A DNA stretch of 8,194 nucleotides from Lachnospiraceae bacterium (GTDB lineage Bacteria > Bacillota_A > Clostridia > Lachnospirales > Lachnospiraceae). The translations under genes and the position numbers were made by a program. Below are positions 1 through 6,312 of the stretch, piece after piece. The stretch's first letter is position 1; every line of letters begins with the position of its first letter. The stretch spans positions 1-8,194 of the forward strand of contig JAFRYJ010000146.1 of the NCBI GenBank assembly GCA_017437705.1, read 5' to 3'. Below the pieces are notes generated by a model that had not been told where the DNA came from, searched no databases, and saw only the letters and a program-made list of their open reading frames with translations.

Positions 1-1
1 C

Positions 2-97
2 CGTATCGTCCTGGGTATGCCGAAGGGCTTCTATGAAGGCTATGACAGGGAGATCTCGGAGGTGTTCGTATACGATATCGTCAAAGAAGATAAATAA
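2..97 (+). CDS. C-terminal end of an unrecognised protein (5' partial)
   Basis: An open frame runs in from the left edge for 31 codons and stops at TAA 95-97. The visible tail is acidic and hydrophilic (it contains GFYEGYDREISEVFVYD and ends VKEDK), with no membrane segment or recognisable motif. Frame continuity, the same strand and codon use like the downstream genes make it likely to be the true 3' end of a gene. The next gene begins 35 bases later. I do not recognise the family. The product cannot be named without upstream sequence. Confidence 0.55.
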   Translation, partial: RIVLGMPKGFYEGYDREISEVFVYDIVKEDK

Positions 98-132
98 CTG
101 CGGAATATACTAAGCAAGCCGGCGGAAAACAA

Positions 133-996
133 ATGATAAGCATTAAAGACACAACGGAAACAATGCTTTCCTCCTTTGACGGGGACAGATTCGACCTTGA
201 AAGGTGGAAGGCCTATATAGATAAAGCGGCACCCGGGGTAAAGGAACTCTGCCTCGAAGACCTGGGGGAATGCCTTGATGCGGGACTGTCCTGGGAGAAT
301 GACTATCTTCCGGTGCTTCATCAGGTCCTTATCGACACCGAAGGCCGCAATTGTACAATTGAGGAATTTCACAGGGCGGCAGACGGCCTTGACGAACGCA
401 TAAACGATGTCTTCGGCAGGACCGTAGACGCGGATCTTATACTTTACCTGGGTCTCTGCAGCGGAGCCGGGTGGGCTGTATCGCTGGAGCGGAGGTCGGC
501 CGTCCTGCTGGGCGTCGAGAAGATACTGGAGCTTAAATGGTATGATCCTGACAGCATGAACGCCCTTATCCTGCATGAGCTGGGCCATATCTATCAGGAG
601 CAGTACGGCGTGCTGCGGAGGGAAACGGACAACAGCGCCGATGAGTATCTTTGGCAGCTTTTCACGGAAGGCATCGCCATGGTATTCGAGCAGGAGGTCC
701 TGGGGGATCCGGATTTTTTCCATCAGTCGGAGGACGGCTGGAGGGACTGGTGCAGAGAGAATCTGAGGCATATCGCATCATCATTCCGGGAGGATCTTCC
801 GGCCATGATGCTGTCAGATCAAAGATATTTCGGCGACTGGGTCCGCTTTGAAGGGCGGCCGGATACCGGCTATTACCTCGGCACGGTATTCGTAAGGCAC
901 CTACTGGAGACGGAGAGCTTCGACGATGTCATCGCGTGGGATACGGACAGGGTAAAAGCGGCCTTTGAAGAGTTTTACGAAAGGCTTCAGGCTTAA
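133..996 (+). CDS. Predicted HExxH zinc metallopeptidase-like protein, 287 aa
   Basis: The protein carries the zinc-binding helix HELGH at residues 148-152, preceded by the hydrophobic strand-turn SMNALIL. A glutamate in the helix TEGIAMVFEQ (E179) lies 27 residues after the second histidine. HExxH plus a downstream glutamate is the gluzincin arrangement, so H148, H152 and E179 are the probable zinc ligands and E149 the catalytic base; this assignment is inference. No signal peptide or transmembrane segment is seen, so it is probably cytoplasmic. The N-terminal 100 residues are acidic and helical and may cap the active site. It resembles uncharacterised Zn-dependent proteases of the DUF2268 kind, but I cannot fix the family. 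The start ATG at 133 has only a weak A/G-rich upstream site (GGCGGAAAAC). The stop is 12 bases before tag, so the two are probably co-transcribed. Confidence 0.8.
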   Translation: MISIKDTTETMLSSFDGDRFDLERWKAYIDKAAPGVKELCLEDLGECLDAGLSWENDYLPVLHQVLIDTEGRNCTIEEFHRAADGLDERINDVFGRTVDADLILYLGLCSGAGWAVSLERRSAVLLGVEKILELKWYDPDSMNALILHELGHIYQEQYGVLRRETDNSADEYLWQLFTEGIAMVFEQEVLGDPDFFHQSEDGWRDWCRENLRHIASSFREDLPAMMLSDQRYFGDWVRFEGRPDTGYYLGTVFVRHLLETESFDDVIAWDTDRVKAAFEEFYERLQA

Positions 997-1008
997 GCGG
1001 GAGGTTTT

Positions 1009-1614
1009 ATGGGCTACTGTTCCTGGGCGGAGATAAACGAACTGAACAGGAGATATCATGATACGGAATGGGGCGTTCCGGTACACGACGACAGGCAGAT
1101 GTTCGAGCATCTGACGCTGGAGTGCCTGCAGTGCGGCCTCAGCTGGGACCTGATGCTGAAAAAGCGGGAGATATTCAGGGAATGCTTCGACGATTTCGAG
1201 CCGGAGAGGATAGCCGCATACAGCGAAGAGGACGTTGAACGTATCATGAATACCGAAAGCATGATACGCTCGCCCCGGAAGATACGGGCGGTCATAAACA
1301 ACGCCCGGCGCTGCATGGAGCTTAGGGAGGAATTCGGCGGGATCTGCGATTATTTCTGGAGCTTTTCAGGCGGGAAGACGATACTGTATCAGGGCCATGA
1401 TACCGGTTTGATCCCTGTAAGCAACGGCCTGTCGGAAAGGATCAGCAGGGATCTGAAAAAGCGGGGCTTCAAATACGTGGGCCCGGTGACGATCTACTCG
1501 CACCTGCAGGCCTGCGGCATCATAAACGATCACGACAGGGACTGCCCCTGCCGTAAAAGGATCATCGAAGGCTGCCCCACCATAAGGAAACGCAGGGACA
1601 GTGAAAGGGGATGA
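1009..1614 (+). CDS. tag: DNA-3-methyladenine glycosylase I (Tag), 201 aa
   Basis: This base-excision repair enzyme releases N3-methyladenine from alkylated DNA in the cytoplasm. The match to E. coli Tag is residue-for-residue at the key sites. The zinc-snap ligands C4, H17, H175 and C179 are all at the same numbers. The base-binding pocket residues E38 and W46 (in LECLQCGLSW) are kept, as are YHDTEWGVP (16-24), LKKREIFRECF, the EEDVERIM segment and the KKRGFKYVGP stretch (150-159). The length of 201 is slightly above the usual 187-195, because of an Arg/Lys-rich tail after the second zinc pair. The ATG is preceded by GGGAGGT at 999-1005, a strong ribosome site with short spacing. The next start lies 4 bases after its stop, so translation is probably coupled to the small downstream protein. 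Confidence 0.97.
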   Translation: MGYCSWAEINELNRRYHDTEWGVPVHDDRQMFEHLTLECLQCGLSWDLMLKKREIFRECFDDFEPERIAAYSEEDVERIMNTESMIRSPRKIRAVINNARRCMELREEFGGICDYFWSFSGGKTILYQGHDTGLIPVSNGLSERISRDLKKRGFKYVGPVTIYSHLQACGIINDHDRDCPCRKRIIEGCPTIRKRRDSERG

Positions 1615-1618
1615 CATC

Positions 1619-1948
1619 ATGAAAGAAACAGCGGGGATCTTTTCCGACAAGGATCTGGATGATGCCGTTTCAAAAATAAAAGAAGAGTTTTCGACCTGGA
1701 AAGGCTGCGAGCTCCACAGCATAAGATATGCGGGGGACGACATCTGTACCGGGGAAAACCTGGAGTGGATGAGGAGTCTCGGGGACGGAAAGGAATACGC
1801 GCAGTGCATATGCTTTCTGAGCGACTTTCATTCGCCGAAGGAGGAAAGAGGGGCATGGGAGCCGGATTCCGAATACACGGACTGGAGCTGGTGGCTTGCC
1901 CGCACCGAAGGCGGTGAATGGGAGCTTCTTACCTGGGGATACGGATGA
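1619..1948 (+). CDS. Small uncharacterised soluble protein, 109 aa
   Basis: I do not recognise a named family. The protein is acidic with no signal peptide or membrane helix. It starts with an amphipathic helix (FSDKDLDDAVSKIKEEF) and then has short strand-like segments. It ends in a Trp-rich motif, YTDWSWWLAR then GEWELLTWGYG. From memory, a similar end (YTxWxW...R...GxW.L..WGY) occurs in uncharacterised Firmicutes proteins, often secreted ones; that is recollection, not a search. The start at ATG 1619 is preferred over an in-frame GTG at 1601: AAAGGGG at 1604-1610 sits 8 bases before the ATG, whereas the GTG lies inside tag with no site. The gap to the tag stop is 4 bases, so it is probably translated from the same message. 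Confidence 0.8.
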   Translation: MKETAGIFSDKDLDDAVSKIKEEFSTWKGCELHSIRYAGDDICTGENLEWMRSLGDGKEYAQCICFLSDFHSPKEERGAWEPDSEYTDWSWWLARTEGGEWELLTWGYG

Positions 1949-1993
1949 TGTTAACGGTGCGTATCGAGCGCATATTAAAGAAACAGAGTAATT

Positions 1994-2752
1994 ATGGACG
2001 ATAAAGAGATAAAACTGCCCGCTGAGCTCCGGCCTTATCTGGGATCCGCAGCTTTGGAAAACGTGAGCGGCCATTCGATGGCATCGACCTTTAAAGCGGG
2101 CACGGGATACTATATAAAAACTGATGAAGCCGGCAGTCTTGCCCGGGAATATGAGCTTGCACAGCTCTTTCACAGGCTGGGGCTGGGCCCTGAAGCACCG
2201 GAATACCTGTCCGCGGACAGGGACTGGCTCGTCACCCGGAAGGCCGTGGGAGAAGATCTGACCAGATGTCTCAATGATCCCGGAAAGCTCTGTGAGATAC
2301 TCGCGGGAGCACTGAAAAAACTTCATTCGCTGCCGGCGGAAGGCCTGCCGGTATCGTCGAGATACGAAAGATTCATGGAGTCCTCAGACGGCAGCCCTGA
2401 GGGCGGGTCCTGGGACGGATCGGTCCTTACGGACCGCTGGCCCATAGGATCAAAGCAGGAAGCATGGGAGATAATGCAGAAGAACAGGCATCTTTTAAAA
2501 TGCGATACATTCATCCACGGCGACGCCTGCCTGCCCAACATCCTGCAGAAAAACGGCGCATTCAGCTCGTTTATCGACACAGCCATGGCCGGTGCCGGGG
2601 ACAGGCACATCGACCTTTACTGGGCGGTGTGGTCTCTTAATTACAATCTGAAGACAGATACCTATACCGACCTTTTCCTGGATCTTTACGGCAGGGAGCA
2701 TTTCTCTGAAGAAGCCATGAGGACGGTGGCGGCGTTTGAAGTCTTCGGGTAA
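1994..2752 (+). CDS. Aminoglycoside 3'-phosphotransferase-like kinase (APH(3') family), 252 aa
   Basis: The protein has the APH fold and aligns along its length with APH(3') enzymes (about 264 aa), which transfer phosphate from a nucleoside triphosphate to a sugar hydroxyl of aminoglycosides. Seen: the nucleotide loop VSGHSMAST (24-32), the ATP-binding Lys K42 in YYIKTD, helix-C Glu E52, the Brenner motif HGDACLPN (H175, D177 catalytic base, N182), the metal-binding D195, then GDRHIDLYWAVWSL (202-215), matching the ADRYQDLA region of APH(3'). The C-terminal FEVF lines up with the substrate-contacting DELF end of APH(3')-IIIa, keeping the Glu and Phe. One oddity: the usual DxG metal motif reads DTA (195-197). 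Ribosome site weak. It could be a genuine resistance enzyme or a kinase for another small substrate; sequence alone does not decide. Confidence 0.88.
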   Translation: MDDKEIKLPAELRPYLGSAALENVSGHSMASTFKAGTGYYIKTDEAGSLAREYELAQLFHRLGLGPEAPEYLSADRDWLVTRKAVGEDLTRCLNDPGKLCEILAGALKKLHSLPAEGLPVSSRYERFMESSDGSPEGGSWDGSVLTDRWPIGSKQEAWEIMQKNRHLLKCDTFIHGDACLPNILQKNGAFSSFIDTAMAGAGDRHIDLYWAVWSLNYNLKTDTYTDLFLDLYGREHFSEEAMRTVAAFEVFG

Positions 2753-2767
2753 ACAGGCGGAAAGATC

Positions 2768-3232
2768 ATGATCAGATTCTATATACCGAAGTTTGAAGAT
2801 CTTTGGTTCCGGCAGCAGCTGCTGGAGGATCCTGAGACAATGTCGTACAACCACGCATACGGAGGGACCATCGACTTTCCCGAAAACAGATGGGAGGCCT
2901 GGTACTCGAAATGGATCGCGGATACCGGGGAGAAGCGATGGTACAGATACCTGCAGTCGGAGGACGGATGCTTTGTCGGCGAGGCGGCCCTTCATTTCGA
3001 TGATGACCGGGGGATATGGATCGCGGATATCCTTATAGCGGCGTCCTGCCGCGGAAAAGGCTTCGGACGCGCTGCCCTTGAAATGCTGTGTAAAGAGGCC
3101 GGAAAGGCCGGCATCACGGAGCTTTATGATGATATCGCAATAGATAATCCGGCGGTGGGGATGTTTCTTAAGGCGGGATTTACGGAAGACTGCAGGACGG
3201 ACGAATATATAATGCTTAAGAAGACTCTGTGA
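2768..3232 (+). CDS. GNAT-family N-acetyltransferase, 154 aa
   Basis: This is a single-domain GCN5-related acetyltransferase using acetyl-CoA. The CoA pyrophosphate loop is R95-G-K-G-F-G100, following the beta-4 strand WIADILIAASC (84-94) and leading into the helix RAALEMLCKEA. The motif B region reads DDIAIDNPAVGMFLKAGF (121-138), with the typical N-x-A/F-L-x-x-x-GF ending. The N-terminal half (FRQQLLEDPETMSYN) and the aromatic stretch RWEAWYSKWI probably shape the acceptor site. The acceptor is unknown. It starts 15 bases after the APH-like gene, with GCGGAAAG just upstream of ATG 2768, so the two are probably in one operon. It is the last gene before a promoter at 3247. Confidence 0.92.
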   Translation: MIRFYIPKFEDLWFRQQLLEDPETMSYNHAYGGTIDFPENRWEAWYSKWIADTGEKRWYRYLQSEDGCFVGEAALHFDDDRGIWIADILIAASCRGKGFGRAALEMLCKEAGKAGITELYDDIAIDNPAVGMFLKAGFTEDCRTDEYIMLKKTL

Positions 3233-3246
3233 AGGCGTCTGCGCGG

Positions 3247-3275
3247 TTGACAACAATAAAAACGAAAAGCATACT
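3247..3275 (+). promoter_or_regulatory. Sigma-A-type promoter for the plsY-like/P1-peptidase operon
   Basis: A consensus -35 box TTGACA at 3247-3252 is followed by a 17-base A-rich spacer and a -10 box CATACT at 3270-3275 (4 of 6 matches to TATAAT). It lies in the largest pre-IS gap, 86 bases between the GNAT gene and the PlsY-like gene. A transcript would start near 3282, at the beginning of a small TGTGT-AAA-ACACA hairpin (3285-3297). The match and the location support it; activity is inferred. Confidence 0.65.
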
Positions 3276-3284
3276 TATTAACGG

Positions 3285-3297
3285 TGTGTAAAACACA
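3285..3297 (+). other. Small leader hairpin before the PlsY-like gene
   Basis: TGTGT and ACACA flank an AAA loop, giving a perfect 5-bp stem at or just after the predicted transcript start and 21 bases before the GTG start codon. It may protect the 5' end of the message or be an operator. The stem is short and A/T-G mixed, so chance is possible. Confidence 0.3.
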
Positions 3298-3318
3298 GGC
3301 GGAAGGGTCATTGGAGAA

Positions 3319-3960
3319 GTGACGGCGAGGATAATAAGCACAGTCATCGGTTATATCTTCGGCTGCATCCTGACGGCGGAGATCGCCGCGGGGATATGGG
3401 CCGGTAAAAGGGCTTCCGAGCTGGGAGACACGGGCAATCCGGGCATGGCGAACATCATGTCGTCTTTGGGATTCGTGCCCGGCATCATCACCCTGCTGGG
3501 AGACCTTTTGAAGTGCGCTGCGGCGGCGGTCATCTCCTTTCTGATATTCAGGGACGAGGGCTGGATCGTAACGCTTTACGCGGGAACCGGCTGCACCCTG
3601 GGCCACGACTTCCCCTTCTGGCGCGTGTTCAGGGGCGGCAAGGGAGTGGCCACGACATCAATGGCCGTAACGATGTACTGCTGGTCCTGGGGGCTTATTG
3701 CCAACGCCATCGGCATGATAACGGTATTTATAACAAAATACCTCTGCATCGGCGGGCCGGTGATACCCCTGAGCTTTACGGCAGCCATGCTGTGTACCGG
3801 AGAATACGAGGCGGCGGCGCTGTCGGGGTTCCTGACGATACTGTCGCTGTTCTCACACTTTTCAGCAATTAAAGGCATTAGGGATAAGACAACAAAGAGG
3901 ACAGATGTCTTAAAAGCCATATCGAAAAAACTCAGCGAAAAAAAGGAGGCACAAAAATGA
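3319..3960 (+). CDS. Divergent PlsY-family membrane protein (glycerol-3-phosphate acyltransferase-like), 213 aa
   Basis: PlsY transfers an acyl group from acyl-phosphate to glycerol-3-phosphate in the membrane. The length and topology fit, with hydrophobic segments near 4-26, 52-76, 82-95, 113-139 and 146-182. The phosphate-binding motif is intact: GHDFPFWRVFRGGKGVAT (95-112). The first signature, normally GSGNxGATNxxR, reads TGNPGMANIMSS (38-49), so the Ser is Thr38 and the closing Arg is Ser48. The C-terminal HRxNIxRL motif reads HFSAIKGI (180-187), losing Arg and Asn. It is therefore a divergent paralogue whose acyltransfer activity or substrate is uncertain. The start is GTG 3319, with GGAAGGG at 3301-3307 (11-base spacing) and GGAG closer. 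The Lys/Glu-rich tail encodes the ribosome site of the next gene, which overlaps by 4 bases. Confidence 0.82.
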   Translation: MTARIISTVIGYIFGCILTAEIAAGIWAGKRASELGDTGNPGMANIMSSLGFVPGIITLLGDLLKCAAAAVISFLIFRDEGWIVTLYAGTGCTLGHDFPFWRVFRGGKGVATTSMAVTMYCWSWGLIANAIGMITVFITKYLCIGGPVIPLSFTAAMLCTGEYEAAALSGFLTILSLFSHFSAIKGIRDKTTKRTDVLKAISKKLSEKKEAQK

Positions 3961-4928
3961 AAGAGATATCCATAAATGATGTCTGCAATGTAAGGATAGG
4001 TCAGACAGAGGACGCGGCGGCAGGGACCGGCTGCACCGTCGTCATCAGCAAAGACGGCATGAGGGCCGGCCTTGATGTAAGGGGCGGTGGCCCCGCATCC
4101 AGGGACAGCCAGCTCTTAAATCCCCTGATGTCCGCAAAGCTTATACACGCGGTGCTCTTATCCGGCGGAAGCGCCTTTGGGCTGGGTGCCGCCAACGGCG
4201 TCATGGAATACCTGGAGGAGAGGGACATCGGCTATGATGTAGGCATCACTAAAGTGCCTCTCGTGGTGCAGTCCGACATTTTCGACCTGACGGTGGGCGA
4301 CATGAAGGTGCGCCCCGGAAAGGAAATGGGATATAAGGCGGCGGAGAACGCCATGGAAGCTCCCAATTACAGGGACGGCAATTACGGAGCCGGCTGCGGG
4401 GCCACCGTGGGAAAGATCTGCGGCATGGAGACCTGCATGAAGACAGGTATAGGCAGCTGCGCCGTCGAGATCGGCGAGCTCCGCATAGGAGCGCTGGTGG
4501 TGCTCAACGCCCTGGGCGACGTTTACGATCCCGACACGGGAAAGATGGTGGCCGGCATCCTGACGGAGGATAAGACCGGCTTCAGGAACACGACGGAGAT
4601 CATGAGGCAGAGCATCGAAGTCAAGGAGAACAAATTCGTGGGAAATACCACCCTGGGTATAATCCTGACCAATGCGGAATTTGAGAAGGCCCAGCTCTGC
4701 AAGATCGCGGGAATGGCCCATGACGGCCTGGCCAGGTCGGTGCGCCCCGTGCACACCTCGGCGGACGGAGACAGCATCTACGCGCTGTCGGCGGGTGATG
4801 TGAAGGCGGATCAGGACCTGGTGGGCATCCTGGGAGCGGACGTACTTTGCCAGGCTGTCCTCAGAGCGGTATACTCAGCGGACAGCGCATACGGGTACAT
4901 GGCCGCGAAAGACTTTAAATCGGAATAA
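3957..4928 (+). CDS. P1-family peptidase (DmpA/NylC-type, MEROPS S58-like), 323 aa
   Basis: This is an N-terminal-nucleophile hydrolase related to the aminopeptidase DmpA, beta-aminopeptidases and nylon hydrolase NylC. Family signatures in order: VRIGQTEDAAAGTGCTVV (12-29), RGGGPASRDSQLLNP (42-56), the oxyanion/helix segment VLLSGGSAFGLGAANGV (66-82), GYGAGCGATVG-like YGAGCGATVGK (143-153), and the cleavage region GNTTLGIILTNA (229-240). By analogy with NylC, the chain should self-cleave between N230 and T231, making Thr231 the nucleophile of the small subunit. HDGLARSVRPVHTSADGD (255-272) matches the conserved C-terminal part. No signal peptide, so cytoplasmic. Start ATG overlaps the stop of the PlsY-like gene (ATGA) and has a strong AGGAGG at 3944-3949. 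The substrate is unknown; an N-terminal amino acid amide or a cyclic or beta-peptide bond is typical. Confidence 0.93.
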   Translation: MKEISINDVCNVRIGQTEDAAAGTGCTVVISKDGMRAGLDVRGGGPASRDSQLLNPLMSAKLIHAVLLSGGSAFGLGAANGVMEYLEERDIGYDVGITKVPLVVQSDIFDLTVGDMKVRPGKEMGYKAAENAMEAPNYRDGNYGAGCGATVGKICGMETCMKTGIGSCAVEIGELRIGALVVLNALGDVYDPDTGKMVAGILTEDKTGFRNTTEIMRQSIEVKENKFVGNTTLGIILTNAEFEKAQLCKIAGMAHDGLARSVRPVHTSADGDSIYALSAGDVKADQDLVGILGADVLCQAVLRAVYSADSAYGYMAAKDFKSE

Positions 4929-4962
4929 ACGCCTGGGGGCGGGTACGTACCGCTCTGCGTTT
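4927..4962 (+). other. Intergenic dyad after the P1 peptidase gene
   Basis: AAACGC (4927-4932) pairs with GCGTTT (4957-4962), and between them lies the near-palindrome GCGGGTACGTACCGC (4939-4953). It overlaps the TAA stop of the peptidase gene. It is followed by TTTAAATATTAT, not by a U-run, so a classical terminator is doubtful. A TATTAT at 4966-4971 resembles a -10 box but no -35 box is visible. It could be a message-stability hairpin or an operator. Confidence 0.3.
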
Positions 4963-4994
4963 AAATATTATGAAACAACGGGAAGGTAACTGTA

Positions 4995-5564
4995 ATGGAA
5001 AGCTTAAACACTATTCAGACCCTTGCAAGGATAGGGAAGATCTTATCAAAGATAGTTTTCATTTTCTGCATAGTCGGACTGTGCCTGACTGTGGCCGGCA
5101 TCATAAGCTATGCGGTCCTGGGCGACGGAGCCATCAAGATCGGCGGCGTCAGCCTGAAGAGCTTTATCGAAACGGAGGCGGGCATTAATGCGCCGACGAT
5201 GTTTGCGTATATGGCAGTGGGCTGCGTGGGCATCATCGCGGAGATGATACTCAGCAGGATGGCTGTAAGATACTTTGAGAACGAGCTCGAGGACGGCACG
5301 CCCTTCACGGAGCGGGGCGCCGGCGAGCTTAAGAGGCTGGGCATATTCACCATCGTTCTGCCCATTGCAGTGATGATAGTCTGTGCCATCGGAGTGGCTA
5401 TAGCATCGGCAGTAAACGGCGATATCAGCGTGCTGCATCTGGGCGGATCCGCAGATATAGGCCTGGGTATCATGATGATAGTTATGTCCGTTGTCTGCAG
5501 ATACGGCACGGCTCTGAGAGAGGAAGCCGAGGGGAAGGATATACAGGACAGATTTACCGTTTAG
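4995..5564 (+). CDS. Four-helix membrane protein, DUF2975-like, 189 aa
   Basis: There are four hydrophobic segments, near residues 18-42, 67-87, 116-140 and 152-169, placing it in the cytoplasmic membrane. The loop after the second helix reads FENELEDGTPFTERGAGELKRLG (94-116). Such an xDGxPFTxxxxxxLKRLG stretch before a helix is typical of DUF2975 proteins, small integral membrane proteins of unknown function. Those are often encoded beside a small HTH regulator; none is visible next to this one. The C-terminus is charged (REEAEGKDIQDRF). Start ATG 4995 has GGAAGG at 4981-4986 with 8-base spacing. The function is not known; the family assignment is from pattern memory. Confidence 0.78.
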   Translation: MESLNTIQTLARIGKILSKIVFIFCIVGLCLTVAGIISYAVLGDGAIKIGGVSLKSFIETEAGINAPTMFAYMAVGCVGIIAEMILSRMAVRYFENELEDGTPFTERGAGELKRLGIFTIVLPIAVMIVCAIGVAIASAVNGDISVLHLGGSADIGLGIMMIVMSVVCRYGTALREEAEGKDIQDRFTV

Positions 5565-5599
5565 CATTTGGGACTGACTTACAAACGGCGGAGAGCAGC

Positions 5600-6298
5600 A
5601 TGGAAATTCAGCATTTTTATATAGAACAGGGTTCGGGCGAGCCCCTTATACTGCTCCATGGCAACGGGGAGGACAGCTCCTATTTCAAGGGCCAGATCGG
5701 AGAGTTTTCAAAGCAGTATCATGTTTATGCCCTTGATACCAGAGGTCACGGACAGACTCCCAGGGGCGATGCTCCTTTTACCATCAGGCAGTTCGCAGAG
5801 GATCTGAAGGGCTTCATGGATGAAAAGGGCCTTAAAAGAGCCCATATCCTGGGCTTTTCCGACGGCGGAAACATTGCGACGGTCTTTGCCATCAAATATC
5901 CGGAAAGAGTGATGAACCTGATCCTGAACGGCGCAAATCTGGATGCCTCGGGAGTGAAGAGGTGTTACCAGATCCCGATCGAGATAGGGTACAAGATCGC
6001 AAAAAGGTCAGCCGGGAAAAGCGAAAAGGCCGCCCGCAACGCGGAGATGCTGGGACTCATGGTAAACGACCCCAACGTGACCGTTGATGAGCTTTCCGGC
6101 ATAAAGTCGCCGACCCTTGTTCTGGCCGGCACCCGGGACATGATCAAAAAGAAACACACGGAGCTGATCGCATCGGGGATTCCCGGCGCGGAGCTTAGAT
6201 TCATAAAGGGAAGTCATTTCATCGCGGCAAAGAAGCCGGAGGAGTTCAACAGGACGGTGCTTGAGTTTCTTGACAGGCACAGCGCCTTAAAGCAGTGA
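5600..6298 (+). CDS. Alpha/beta-fold hydrolase, 232 aa
   Basis: This is a soluble serine hydrolase of the alpha/beta fold. The oxyanion-hole motif LLHGNGED lies at 18-25, the strand-turn YALDTRGHGQT at 43-53, and the nucleophile elbow GFSDGG at 85-90 with Ser87. The acid is D180 in LVLAGTRDMI and the base His206 in KGSHFIA, completing the Ser-Asp-His triad. The region between (about 111-160) is a short, basic cap. The length is at the small end for the family (usually 240-300), consistent with a minimal cap. It could be an esterase, lipase, lactonase or haloperoxidase-like enzyme; substrates cannot be read from the sequence. ATG 5600 is preceded by GGCGGAGAG. The stop is 14 bases before the next start, so it is likely co-transcribed with the two GNAT genes. 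Confidence 0.93.
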   Translation: MEIQHFYIEQGSGEPLILLHGNGEDSSYFKGQIGEFSKQYHVYALDTRGHGQTPRGDAPFTIRQFAEDLKGFMDEKGLKRAHILGFSDGGNIATVFAIKYPERVMNLILNGANLDASGVKRCYQIPIEIGYKIAKRSAGKSEKAARNAEMLGLMVNDPNVTVDELSGIKSPTLVLAGTRDMIKKKHTELIASGIPGAELRFIKGSHFIAAKKPEEFNRTVLEFLDRHSALKQ

Positions 6299-6312
6299 GC
6301 ACGGAGGAGCAT

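Noticed and set aside
106..111. TATACT as a -10 box for the metallopeptidase gene
   Set aside because: No -35 box at a usual distance and no extended -10. The gene may be read from upstream.
40..771. Long open frame on the minus strand opposite the metallopeptidase gene
   Set aside because: The + strand frame carries a clear HELGH motif and the run continues in the same direction. The minus frame has no recognisable domain and is an antisense shadow of G+C-biased codons.
1601..1618. GTG start at 1601 for the small protein
   Set aside because: It lies inside tag with no ribosome site, while AAAGGGG is properly spaced before ATG 1619.
1670..3256. Minus-strand open frames opposite the small protein, the APH-like gene and the first GNAT
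   Set aside because: They overlap well-supported + strand genes with family motifs and show no motifs of their own.
6295..6312. GTG start at 6295 for the second GNAT
   Set aside because: GGAGGAG precedes ATG 6313. The GTG would overlap the hydrolase stop and add only STEEH-type filler.
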